Notes under the pieces: generated by a model
The model's database searches: none
Told to the model about the DNA's origin: nothing
Seen by the model: the letters and a program-made list of their open reading frames with translations, nothing else
Assembly: GCA_037127315.1 (NCBI GenBank)
Contig: JBBBDQ010001920.1
Coordinates: 248,001-312,000, forward strand
Reading direction: 5' to 3'
DNA from: Ascarosepion bandense
Taxonomy: Eukaryota > Mollusca > Cephalopoda > Sepiida > Sepiidae
DNA: 64,000 nucleotides
Part shown: positions 55,668 to 64,000 of the stretch, in pieces
How the letters are laid out: the number at the start of each line of letters is the position of its first letter
How positions within the stretch are numbered: the stretch's first letter is position 1
Translations under genes and position numbers: made by a program

Positions 55668-55668
<1 letters not shown>
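54945..55668 (+). mobile_element. Non-autonomous Helitron-like element
   Basis: Very similar to 48530-49281: (TG)n start, CGGCTGACCCGATTTTCTTG, AAAATCGATAATCG, central (TA)n with AAAAGGCAAGATGTTTGTGT, and 3' end CCGAGCAATGCCATGCTATA + CTGCTAGT. It is followed directly by (TA)n, and (TA)n also precedes it at 54916-54936, consistent with AT-rich insertion sites. Confidence 0.78.
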
Positions 55669-55705
<37 letters not shown>

Positions 55706-56284
55706 TAATTATCTGAGCTAATGACAAGAAAGAAGGAGCAGAAGAGATGAATAAAAGGAATGGTGACATCTGAGTGACCATTACAGTCTATTATTTTTTG
55801 GTTCACAGATTCCGCCCTTTTAATACAATCAAAATTTTAAATGAATAAAAATTTAATTTTTAATCTGATAAATCAATATACTAAATTTAATTACTTTGTA
55901 AGATGAAGTATATTTTCAAACAATAAATATGCCGAAGTTGTTTCCTTTTTATCTTTTTTATTTATTTTGTTATCGAGGCTTTTGTAAAAGGTAACACTCG
56001 AACAAATAAAAGGTTAGGTTGATTAATAAGAGACTGGGAAAATGTTGGGGGTCGAGGGAAAAATGTTCTCTTCATGTTTCCTGGATGACTTTCATTGGCG
56101 CCAAGTTAGAGAAAGAGAAGATTTAAAATATTTGTTTCTCTTCAGTTAATTATAAACAGGCAAAGATCAAAAATTACCAAGAAGAGAATCATGAAAATGG
56201 AAGAAATGAAAAGTTAAGAGTAAATGAAGATAATTTTCAAAGAGTTTCTTTGCTGGTACCTATTATGTGATTAGTAAAAAATGT
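55669..56284. other. (TA)n, then AT-rich unassigned DNA
   Basis: TA run 55670-55702; nothing else recognised. Confidence 0.5.
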
Positions 56285-56334
56285 TTTCTTTATCATTTCA
56301 CCCCAAGTACGGTAGGAATGCTATGAGTACACAG

Positions 56335-56813
56335 TGTTATATATCGCCGTACGACGACAAAATAACGAGAACACGCATATATAAAAATATAAGGTTATAT
56401 TTTTATTCTTGATGACGAACTCGTGTGGAACAGAGAATGGAAGAGTGAGAGCGCACATAGAATGGGTTGACGGGAGTGTAGTTTTGCCTGAGGTGTCTCT
56501 CTGCTTCCACTGGCCGTTCTCTGCTTGCGAATCCGTGTGTCGAGGTCTTTTTATAGTCTTCTAGAACCGGGACTTTCCTTCCGGTTTTGCCTCGCCCATG
56601 CAACGCCCACGTAATTCCAAGAGACACCTGTTCTGTTTGCCTCCGTAGTCATTTCTGCCGCTGTCGGAAATAAGGTCAAACGACATCCGCTCCAGGCCCC
56701 GACAGGAAGTATTTCTCAAACACCTGTCTTGTCGTTCGCCGACCCCTTCACCGACGGGAAACACCATCGCTTGCATCAACCTTCCTCGGGTGGGGCCAGA
56801 TTGCTATATTACA
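56335..56813 (-). mobile_element. Solo LTR of an LTR retrotransposon
   Basis: 479 bp with ends TGTTATATA…TATATTACA (TG…CA, inverted) and a perfect 5-bp duplication CACAG at 56330-56334 and 56814-56818. On the minus strand it reads as U3 - TATAAAAAG (complement at about 56547-56555) - AATAAA (complement at 56402-56407) - end, so transcription is inferred leftward. It is clearly GC-richer than its flanks. Open minus-strand stretches of about 70 codons have no domain. No internal retroviral-type genes remain. Confidence 0.87.
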
Positions 56814-56883
56814 CACAGGAGTTTACCATAATTGAAAGTGAAAGAAAAGACTGAGAATTGGGAAGATTAAGGAAATGACAAAA

Positions 56884-57947
56884 TGTTGAAGAGGAATATC
56901 CTGTCCTACCCAGGAATGAATATGGTCCGGTCTATAAAAGACTGTAACTAGAGCGAACTATAGAGCCATCATCATTAGACTGACGACTCTACAACACTGT
57001 CAGCTCTCTGCCTTTGGGCAGAGGGTGCTCTCTGCTTCCGAGCAGAGAGCTATAACCCAGTTGTGGTTCTGCCAAAGGGTAGAAGCACGACTGGGGAATA
57101 ATAGACAGACATTTTTTGGCTGGGCCATATAGCCCGGAAAGCCCAGATATAAACTGACCATGTGTCATATGTTGCCCTTACTGAGAGGGACAGTTAAATA
57201 ATGCCATCATCCTTAGACAAGAGCTATCGTCACTAGACGAAAGCATATGTCAGTAGACGAAAGCATGCTTCACTAGACGGACGCATACGTCCTAGACAGA
57301 GATATTGACTACTTGATTGTTATACCTGTTACTATTCGTTGGTGTTTTTGTATTGTCTATTGGTTTATTGTACTGGGGTATAATAAATTCCTATTAATCT
57401 ATCTTCAGTGTTAAGTATTATTCTTGCACTATTCTTTTTCCTGATTATTCCCTCCCGAGATATATCAAACCTGAAAGAAGATGGCATTTATAATTTTTTT
57501 CTTTTCAGAACTCAAATTATATGAGAATTGTCCAAGGGTTTTGAGCTTTTGAGCACTTTTGGCTGTACTTTTGGCCATTATCAAAAATTAGTTGTTTTAC
57601 TTGTTGTAGAGGAATATCCTGTCCTACCCAGGAATGAATATGGTCCGGTCTATAAAAGACTGTGACTAGAACGAACTATAGAGCCATCGTCCTTAGACAA
57701 GAGCCATCGTCACTAGACGAAAGCATATGTCAGTAGACAAAAGCATGCTTCACTAGACGGACGCATACATCCTAGGCAGAGATATTGTCTACTTGATTGT
57801 TATACCTGTTACTATTCGTTGGTGTCCTTGTATTGTCTATTGGTTTATTGTACTGTGGGATAATAAATCCCTATTCCTATATCTTTAGTGTTAAGTATTA
57901 TTCTTGCACTATTTTTTTTCCTGATTATCCCCTCCCAGGATATATCA
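56884..57947 (+). mobile_element. Miniature LTR retrotransposon (TRIM-like)
   Basis: 5' LTR 56884-57467, internal 57468-57601 (134 bp), 3' LTR 57602-57947, flanked by CAAAA at 56879-56883 and 57948-57952. The LTRs begin TGTTG(A/T)AGAGGAATATCC and end GATATATCA. Each has TCTATAAAAGACTG about 50 bp in and ATAATAAATTCC/ATAATAAATCCC near the end. The internal part is far too short for gag-pol and has no reading frame, so mobilisation must have been in trans. The 5' LTR is about 240 bp longer because of a segment at 56975-57215. Confidence 0.85.
56975..57216 (+). other. Hairpin-rich cassette present only in the 5' LTR
   Basis: A ~240-bp segment lies between two GCCATCATC copies (about 56966 and 57209). 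It contains stems: GCTCTCTGCTTCCGAGCAGA with GAGC (10-bp perfect stem), CCAGTTGTGGTTCTGCC against GGGTAGAAGCACGACTGG, and CTGGGCCATATAGCCCGG. It is absent from the 3' LTR, where only one CCATCGTC-type junction is found. Confidence 0.75.
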
Positions 57948-58680
57948 CAAAATATGAATGGGATTCAAGAGGATAGAAGATGGTGATTGATGTTGCATTT
58001 AAGTTTATTTAATCATTTCACCCCAATCAAGGTGGGAATGCCACTAGTATGCAGGGGGTTACAATGAGTGAAAGTGAGAGAAAAGACTGAGTATAGGGAG
58101 GATTGAGGAAAGGACAAAAGATGAATGGGATTCAAGAAGATAGAAGATGGCGATTGATGTTGCATTTAAATTTATTTAATCATTTCACCCCAGTCAAGGT
58201 AGAAATGCCACTAGTACGCAGGGGGTTACATGGAGTGAAAGTGAGAGAAAAGACTGAGTATAGGGAGGATTGAGGAAAGGACAAAAGATGAATGGGATTC
58301 AAGAAGATAGAAGATGGCGATTGATGTTGCATTTAAATTTATTTAATCATTTCACCCCAGTCAAGGTGAGAATGCCACTAGTACGCAGGGGGTTACATGG
58401 AGTGAAAGTGAGAGAAAAGACTGAGTATAGGGAGGATTGAGGAAAGGACAAAAGATGAACGGGATTCAAGAAGATAGAAGATGTCGATTGAAGTTGCATT
58501 TAAGTTTATTTAATCATTTCACCCCAATCAAGGCAGGAATGCCACTAGTACGCAGGGGGTTACATGGAGTGAAAGTGAGAGAAAAGACTGAGTATAGGGA
58601 GGAATGAGGAAAGGACAAAAGATGAACTGGATTTACGAAGATAGAAGATTGTGAATGTCATTGCATTTAAAATTTTGAAT

Positions 58681-58950
58681 GTTGTATTTGTAAGGGAAGC
58701 GAGTAAAAACAGGCGGTTCCACAAGTGGGAAGAGTAAAAAACAAAACAATTGAAGTAGAAGTCACATTTGAATTTAACTATTTTAATAATAAATACATGG
58801 GACCTAGTTTTTGCAATTTTTATAATTGTGTTGCCCCAAGCAAGGCATTTTACTGTCACTGTTGTGCAGGGGGTTACATAGGAGGAAAGTTATGAGGAAG
58901 AGTGACAGGTTATAAGGGGTGTCTGTAAATGGGTAAGAAAATGATGACTG
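58681..58950 (-). repeat. CR1-type LINE pieces
   Basis: 58681-58815 continues the array's LINE into coding sequence (TTTGTAAGGGAAGCGAGTAA, GGCGGTTCCACAAGTGGG, CATGGGACCTAG). 58816-58950 is another LINE tail (ATAATTGTGTTGCCCCAAGC, TGTTGTGCAGGGGGTTACAT) of the 14.8/59.0-kb subfamily. Confidence 0.75.
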
Positions 58951-58954
58951 GGCC

Positions 58955-59013
58955 ATAAAGTGAGGGATCAGTTTATATATTGATTGTAATGTAGAATTGA
59001 TCTCCCACTTTAT
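58955..59013. repeat. 59-bp palindromic element
   Basis: Arms ATAAAGTGAGGGATCAGTT and AATTGATCTCCCACTTTAT around a ~21-bp loop. Copies at 63313-63371, 51924-51983 and 49384-49443 share the arms and part of the flanks (ACTGG.CATAAAG). Confidence 0.82.
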
Positions 59014-59037
59014 ATCCACATTATAATAGTCTAGAAT

Positions 59038-59980
59038 TTTTTTTTTTATAATCATATCGCCCCAAGCAAGGCATTTTACTGCCACTGTTGTGCAGGGGAT
59101 TACATAGGAGGAATGTCGTGAGTAGTGCAGGGGGTGTCAGGAAGAGAGCAGGAGAGGGAAGAGAGTACTGATGAGTGTGAGGTGAACGAGGAGGAATGTT
59201 ATGAGAAGTGAGGGGTTGCAGGGGGTGTCAGGAGGAAAGTAGGAGAGGGAAGAGAGTACTGATGAGTGTGAGGTGGACGAGGAGGAATGTTATGAGAAGT
59301 GAGGGGTTGCAGGGGGTGTCAGGAGGAAAGTAGGAGAGGGAAGAGAGTACTGATGAGAGTGGGGTGGACGAGGAGGAATGTTATGAGGAGAGGTTGCAGG
59401 GGTGTCAGGAAGAGAGTAGGGGAAGGAAGAGATTACTGATGAGAGTGGGGTGGATGTAGAAATGCATGAGAGAGAGGATGTAAGTTAGTGAGACAGGAGA
59501 TGACTATTGACTTCACATTTAAATACTTGGAGATTGTAACTGTCAGGAAATCAAGTATGCGGAAGGGAATTCCACAGGCGAGAAGTGCGAGAAAAGAAAC
59601 TGCTGGTGTAGAATTTGCGTTTACAATTTATTGGTTTCACAGTAAAAGGGTGGGACCTAGTTGCCAAAATAGAACACTCAAGTTCACACAATCAGGACAC
59701 CAGAAAAAAAAGTTTGTCAGAGCAGTTGCCATGAAAATATCTGTAGATAAAACAGATAGAAGCCATGCTACATTAGTGAGAAAGTGACTGAATTTCAAAT
59801 GCCAAGTCAGGAATGACGACATTGCAGATCCTTCTTTCAATTTTGTCAAAAGCCTTGAGATGAACAGCAGGATTAGCAGACTAAATATGACGGCAGTATT
59901 CAATGCTCAGTTGAATGGTAGATTGTTAATGCGCAAGATAAACACTGGTGAGGAAAAATTTTCTGGCATAACACAAATTT
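59038..59980 (-). pseudogene. CR1-type LINE 3' end with 91-bp minisatellite in its UTR
   Basis: T-run and ATAATCATATCGCCCCAAGC tail. A purine-rich unit GAGGAATGTTATGAG … GTGTGAGGTGGACGAG repeats at about 59108, 59191, 59282 and 59373 (spacings 83, 91, 91). Coding sequence from about 59500 shows FKYLEIVTV-side complement, SHPFTVKP-like and HRLNMAA-type remnants through AGCAGACTAAATATGACGGC to about 59980. Frameshifts destroy the frame. Confidence 0.82.
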
Positions 59981-60060
59981 CCTTGGATGTTGACTTGGAA
60001 AGAGAAATCGGTTATGGGTTAAATAACAGGATGGGGCCTGGAGGCAACCCATCCAGTGTT
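59981..60060 (+). repeat. Truncated tRNA-SINE fragment
   Basis: TTGACTTGGAAAGAGAAATC is from the head variant of the 5S composite family, fused to GGTTATGGGTTAAATAACAG, an internal deletion of about 80 bp. Confidence 0.6.
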
Positions 60061-60460
60061 GGTATCACAATAAAAACACCCTTGGTTGCTCTGGTGAAGC
60101 ATCAAGTATTTAGCTATTTGACAAGATTATGAATTTCGCTATAAACTGCACCAGGGTTCCAAATGCATAGGGAATACTGGAGGGGTGTCGTGAGTTCTAT
60201 CTCGGCTGAGGCTGCAATTGATATTTTTTCTGTTGTTTGGTATATTTTTTATGAGTCAGCAGCGCAGGTCGAATATATATATATATCCTCTCTACTATAA
60301 TAAAAACTGTTGTGTATTCTTTAAAAATCCAGTCACATGTTTGTAAAAAATCCTTGTTTGCATGTTTGAAAAACAGAAAATCAGTTCTTATGAATTGCGT
60401 GATGATGTATGAAACTTAGGTTGTGGAAATAACTCATTGCCAAATGAAATATATATATTA
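60061..60460. other. Unassigned; satellite-like edge and possible Helitron start
   Basis: 60205-60262 (CAATTGATATTTTTTCTGTT) matches the degenerate unit at about 62920. 60285-60310 reads CCTCTCTACTATAATAAAAA after (TA)n, similar to Helitron 5' ends as I recall them, but no matching 3' end is seen. Confidence 0.35.
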
Positions 60461-62843
60461 TTTGGTACAGTTCTTTGGTTGTAATTCTGTAGCACCAATC
60501 CTTTCAATATTCAAAGAAGGATGATCTTTGCCAAGGCATTCTGGCTTCATTATTTTCTATTCAAATTACATGTGCTATCCATTTTAGTTGTTGCTGCTGT
60601 TGGTTATCCTCAACTGATATGGTTTCTTTTATTTGCGACAGTTCTTTGGTTGTAATTCTGTAGCACCAATCCTTTCAATATTCAAAGAAGGATGATCTTT
60701 GCCAAGGCATTCTGGCTTCATTATTTTCTATTCAAGTTACATGTGCTACCCATTTTCATTGTTGCTGCTGTTGGTTATCCTCAACTGATATGGTTTCTTT
60801 TATTTGGTACAGTTCTTTGTTTGTAATTCTGTAGCACCAATCCTTTCAATATTCAAAGAAGGATGATCTTTGCCAAGGCATTCTGGCTTCATTATTTTCT
60901 ATTCAAGTTACATGTGCTATCCATTTTAGTTGTTGCTGCTGTTGGTTGTCCTCAACTGATATGGTTTCTTTTATTTGGTACAGTTCTTTGTTTGTAATTC
61001 TGTAGCATCAATCCTTTCAATATTCAAAGAAGGATGATCTTTGCCAAGGCATTCTGGCTTCATTATTTTCTCTATGAATTTCATGTGCTATCCATTTTAG
61101 TTGTTGCTGCTGTTGGTTGTCCTCAACTGATATGGTTTCTTTTATTTGGTACAGTTCTTTGTTTGTAATTCTGTAGCATCAATCCTTTCAATATTCAAAG
61201 AAGGATGATCTTTGCCAAGGCATTATGGCTTCATTATTTTCTATTCAAGTTACATGTGCTATCCATTTTAGTTGTTGCTGCTGTTGGTTGTCCTCAACTG
61301 ATATGGTTTCTTTTATTTGGTACAGTTCTTTGTTTGTAATTCTGTAGCACCAATCCTTTCAATATTCAAAGAAGGATGATCTTTGCCAAGGCATTCTGGC
61401 TTCATTATTTTATATTCAAGTTACATGTGCTATCCATTTTAGTTGTTGCTGCTGTTGGTTGTCCTCAACTGATATGGTTTCTTTTATTTGGTACAGTTCT
61501 TTGTTTGTAATTCTGTAGCATCAATCCTTTCAATATTCAAAGAAGGATGATCTTTGCCAAGGCATTCTGGCTTCATTATTTTCTATTCAAGTTACATGTG
61601 CTATCCATTTTAGTTGTTGCTGCTGTTGGTTGTCCTCAACTGATATGGTTTCTTTTATTTGGTACAGTTCTTTGTTTGTAATTCTGTAGCATCAATCCTT
61701 TCAATATTCAAAGAAGGATGATCTTTGCCAAGGCATTCTGGCTTCATTATTTTCTATTCAAGTTACATGTGCTATCCATTTTAGTTGTTGCTGCTGTTGG
61801 TTGTCCTCAACTGATATGGTTTCTTTTATTTGGTACAGTTCTTTGTTTGTAATTCTGTAGCATCAATCCTTTCAATATTCAATGAAGGATGATCTTTGCC
61901 AAGGCATTCTGGCTTCATTATTTTATATTCAAGTTACATGTGCTATCCATTTTAGTTGTTGCTGCTGTTGGTTATCCTCAACTGATATGGTTTCTTTTAT
62001 TTGGTACAGTTCTTTGTTTGTAATTCTGTAGCACCAATCCTTTCAATATTCAAAGAAGGATGATCTTTGCCAAGGCATTCTGGCTTCATTATTTTCTATT
62101 CAAATTACATGTGCTATCCATTTTAGTTGTTGCTGCTGTTGGTTATCCTCAACTGATATGGTTTCTTTTATTTGCTACAGTTCTTTGGTTGTAATTCTGT
62201 AGCACCAATCCTTTCAATATTCAAAGAAGGATGATCTTTGCCAAGGCATTCTGGCTTCATTATTTTCTATTCAAGTTACATGTGCTACCCATTTTCATTG
62301 TTGCTGCTGTTGGTTATCCTCAACTGATATGGTTTCTTTTATTTGGTACAGTTCTTTGTTTGTAATTCTGTAGCACCAATCCTTTCAATATTCAAAGAAG
62401 GATGATCTTTGCCAAGGCATTCTGGCTTCATTATTTTCTATTCAAGTTACATGTGCTATCCATTTTAGTTGTTGCTGCTGTTGGTTATCCTCAACTGATA
62501 TGGTTTCTTTTATTTGCTACAGTTCTTTGGTTGTAATTCTGTAGCACCAATCCTTTCAATATTCAAAGAAGGATGATCTTTGCCAAGGCATTCTGGCTTC
62601 ATTATTTTCTATTCAAGTTACATGTGCTATCCATTTTAGTTGTTGCTGCTGTTGGTTATCCTCAACTGATATGGTTTCTTTTATTTGGTACAGTTCTTTG
62701 TTTGTAATTCTGTAGCATCAATCCTTTCAATATTCAAAGAAGGATGATCTTTACCAAGGCATTCTGGCTTCATTATTTTCTATTCAAGTTACATGTGCTA
62801 TCCATTTTAGTTGTTGCTGCTGTTGGTTATCCTCAACTGATAT
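60461..62843. repeat. 171-bp satellite, about 14 units, nine-unit higher-order period
   Basis: Unit starts TTTGGTACAGTTCTTTG at 60461, 60632 (TTTGCGACAG), 60803 and so on at 171-bp steps. It contains CAATCCTTTCAATATTCAAA, GGATGATCTTTGCCAAGGCA, CATGTGCTATCCATTTTAG and TTGTTGCTGCTGTTGGTT. Rare variants recur exactly 1539 bp apart (9 x 171): TTCAAATTACATG (60561/62100), TTTGC.ACAG (60632/62171), GTGCTACCCATTTTCATTG (60743/62282). No long frame. Confidence 0.95.
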
Positions 62844-63012
62844 GCATTATGGCTTCATTATTCTCTCACTGAGTAACTTGTGATATCCGTTTTACTTGTT
62901 GATGCTGTTGGTAGTCTTCAATTGATATTTTTTCTGTTATTTGGTACATTTTTGTGATTCTGTCTCATCAGTTTACAATATTCAAAGAAGGATGATCTTT
63001 TTCAAGATCCCA
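62844..63012. repeat. Degenerate terminal unit of the 171-bp satellite
   Basis: GCATTATGGCTTCATTATTC … CAATATTCAAAGAAGGATGA keeps the unit order at much lower identity. Confidence 0.85.
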
Positions 63013-63031
63013 CAAGATTTTTTAATCATTT

Positions 63032-63290
63032 TTGATCATTTTTTACTACATTCCACCTTGTATCGGATACTGCTGCCATATCTGGTCAGGTGCTCCTGCT
63101 ATCCACTTAGGGGTCCTTGACAAAATCCAATGCAGAATCTGTAATGTAATCGGTACCGACTTGGGAGCTTGGATACAGTCATTTTCTTACCGGCACAATG
63201 TGGCTTCCCTGTGTCTCTTCTACAAATACGTTCATGGCTTCCGCTCAGATGAACTTAGCTTGGGGCGATATAATTATAAAAAAAAAAATA
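63032..63290 (+). pseudogene. CR1-type LINE fragment with large internal deletion
   Basis: Coding IGYCCHIWSGAPAIHLGVLD + KIQCRICNVI, GTDLGAWIQSF, NVASLCLFYKYVHGFRSDEL, then a direct jump at GAACTTAGCTTGGGGCGATA to the LINE 3' terminus and A-run (about 450 bp of C-terminus and 3' UTR missing). Confidence 0.82.
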
Positions 63291-63312
63291 TTCTATGCTA
63301 TTATAATGTGGG

Positions 63313-63371
63313 TATATGTGGGGGATCAACTCTACATTACAATCAATATATAAACTGATCCCTCACTTTAT
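63313..63371. repeat. 59-bp palindromic element between two LINE pieces
   Basis: ATATGTGGGGGATCAAC … ACTGATCCCTCACTTTAT. It is the reverse of 58955-59013, and the similarity extends into both flanks (TATTATAATGTGG, CCACAGTCATC). Confidence 0.85.
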
Positions 63372-63384
63372 GGCCACAGTCATC

Positions 63385-63999
63385 CTCTTACCATCCGCTC
63401 ATACATTGAATACTGCTGCCATATCTGGTTAGGTGCTCCTGCTATCCACCTAGGGGTCCTTGACAAAATCCAACAGAGAATCTGTCATGTGATCAGCTCA
63501 GATGCAATCAATTTCTTATTGACACAATGTGGCTTCCCTGGGTCTCTTCTACAAATACTTTCACAGCTTCTGCTCCAATGAACTTAGCTTTCTAGTTCCC
63601 CCTATGCATGAATTTGCTTGAGCCACAAGATTAGCAACTAGGTCCCACCCTTTTACTGTGAAACCAATAAAATGTAAACACTAATTCTACTCCAGCAGCC
63701 TCTTTTCTCACACTTTTCACCTGTGGAATTCCCTTCCCTTTACTTGCTTCCCTGACATCTACAATCTCCAGGAGTTTAAGTGTAAAGTCAATAGTCATCT
63801 TTTATCTTGCTAACTTGCATCCTCTCTTATGCTCCTTTCTCCGTCTATTCCACCCTCAGTATCTTAACCCTTCTCTTACCTACTTCCTGACACACCCTGT
63901 AACCCGTCACTCTTTCTTATAACTTTACTCCTATGTAGCCCCCTGTGCACCAGTGGCAGTGAACTGCCTTGTTTTGGGTGATATGATTATAAAAAAAAA
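63385..63999 (+). pseudogene. CR1-type LINE 3' end, second subfamily
   Basis: Coding from IEYCCHIWLGAPAIHLGVLD with a deletion after HVIS, FYKYFHSFCSNELSFLVPP, a TGA in place of the Arg codon before ATRLATRSHPFTVKP, then LCSSSLFSHTFHLWNSLPFT and FPDIYNLQEFKCKVNSHLL in shifting frames. 3' UTR with CTCCTATGTAGCCCCCTGTG and terminus GGGTGATATGATTATAAAAA at the window end. Confidence 0.83.
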
Positions 64000-64000
64000 T

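Larger units (their letters stand above)
56285..58680 (-). repeat. 167-bp tandem array of a LINE 3' end, five units, two LTR insertions
   Basis: AATCATTTCACCCC (reverse of the LINE terminus) occurs at about 56292, 58011, 58178, 58345 and 58512. The last four are exactly 167 bp apart. Subtracting the two inserted LTR elements with their target duplications (484 and 1069 bp) from the first gap leaves about 165 bp, so 56292 is unit one of the same array. Each unit spans LINE 3' UTR and ends TTGCATTTAAATTTATTTAA, where the next tail is fused. The last unit passes into ordinary LINE coding sequence. Confidence 0.88.

Noticed and set aside
60461..62843. Alpha satellite
   Set aside because: Only the unit length (171 bp) agrees; no CENP-B-box-like or alphoid sequence was recognised.

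Overview
This window looks like an intergenic, repeat-dominated stretch of a cephalopod genome, most likely an octopus. I found no convincing host protein-coding gene, no bacterial feature and no CRISPR array. The organism call is an inference from the mix of repeats: a tRNA-derived SINE resembling the octopus OR/OK type, CR1-group and RTE-clade LINEs, mariner and hAT remnants, Helitron-like elements ending in CTAGT, and very AT-rich DNA full of (TA)n, (CTTT)n and (GAA)n. Everything that looks coding is a piece of a transposable element, and nearly all pieces are truncated or broken.

Layout. 0-1.1 kb: four SINE heads in tandem. 3.0-6.6 kb: a nest in which an old RTE LINE is split by a CR1-type LINE end and by a 5S-rRNA-derived SINE, then abuts a tRNA-type SINE, a mariner fragment and the best LINE reading frame of the window (5072-6370). 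6.6-16.2 kb: scattered remnants, including a young LINE copy (10.4-11.1 kb), a mariner transposase pseudogene (11.2-11.9 kb), a second complete 5S SINE with a perfect 13-bp target duplication (12029-12302), a decayed 5S-like array and a 90-bp minisatellite made from LINE coding sequence. 17.3-19.4 kb: LINE copies inserted into each other. 19.7-20.8 kb: a (TA/TCTA)n-linked tandem array. 22.1-25.95 kb: SINE and LINE pieces and a 1-kb polypyrimidine tract. 26.2-28.2 kb: AT-rich DNA with nothing recognised. 28.2-32.1 kb: a 5S+tRNA composite SINE, LINE tails, an LTR-like tail, a (CTTT)n minisatellite and an RTE piece.

32.14-41.04 kb is a satellite of 29-bp units, with diverged edges and a homogeneous 58-bp dimer core. 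A solo LTR has inserted in its left edge and a Helitron-like element sits at its right edge. 41-56 kb holds Helitron-like repeats, RTE 3' ends, a 61-bp polypurine array, foldback elements, SINE composites, a head-to-head SINE pair and a hAT transposase end. 56.3-58.7 kb is a 167-bp tandem array made from a LINE 3' end; its first unit was hit by two LTR elements, one solo LTR and one miniature element with both LTRs. 58.7-60.3 kb is LINE with a 91-bp minisatellite. 60.46-62.84 kb is a 171-bp satellite with a nine-unit higher-order period. The window ends in LINE fragments.

The elements interact mainly by nesting and by local amplification of their own parts. LINE tails, LINE coding segments, SINE heads and 5S-like heads have each become tandem arrays. 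The most interesting items are the 5S-headed SINEs in two architectures, the SINE/palindrome composites, the two higher-order satellites, and the miniature LTR element whose LTRs differ by a structured 240-bp cassette.
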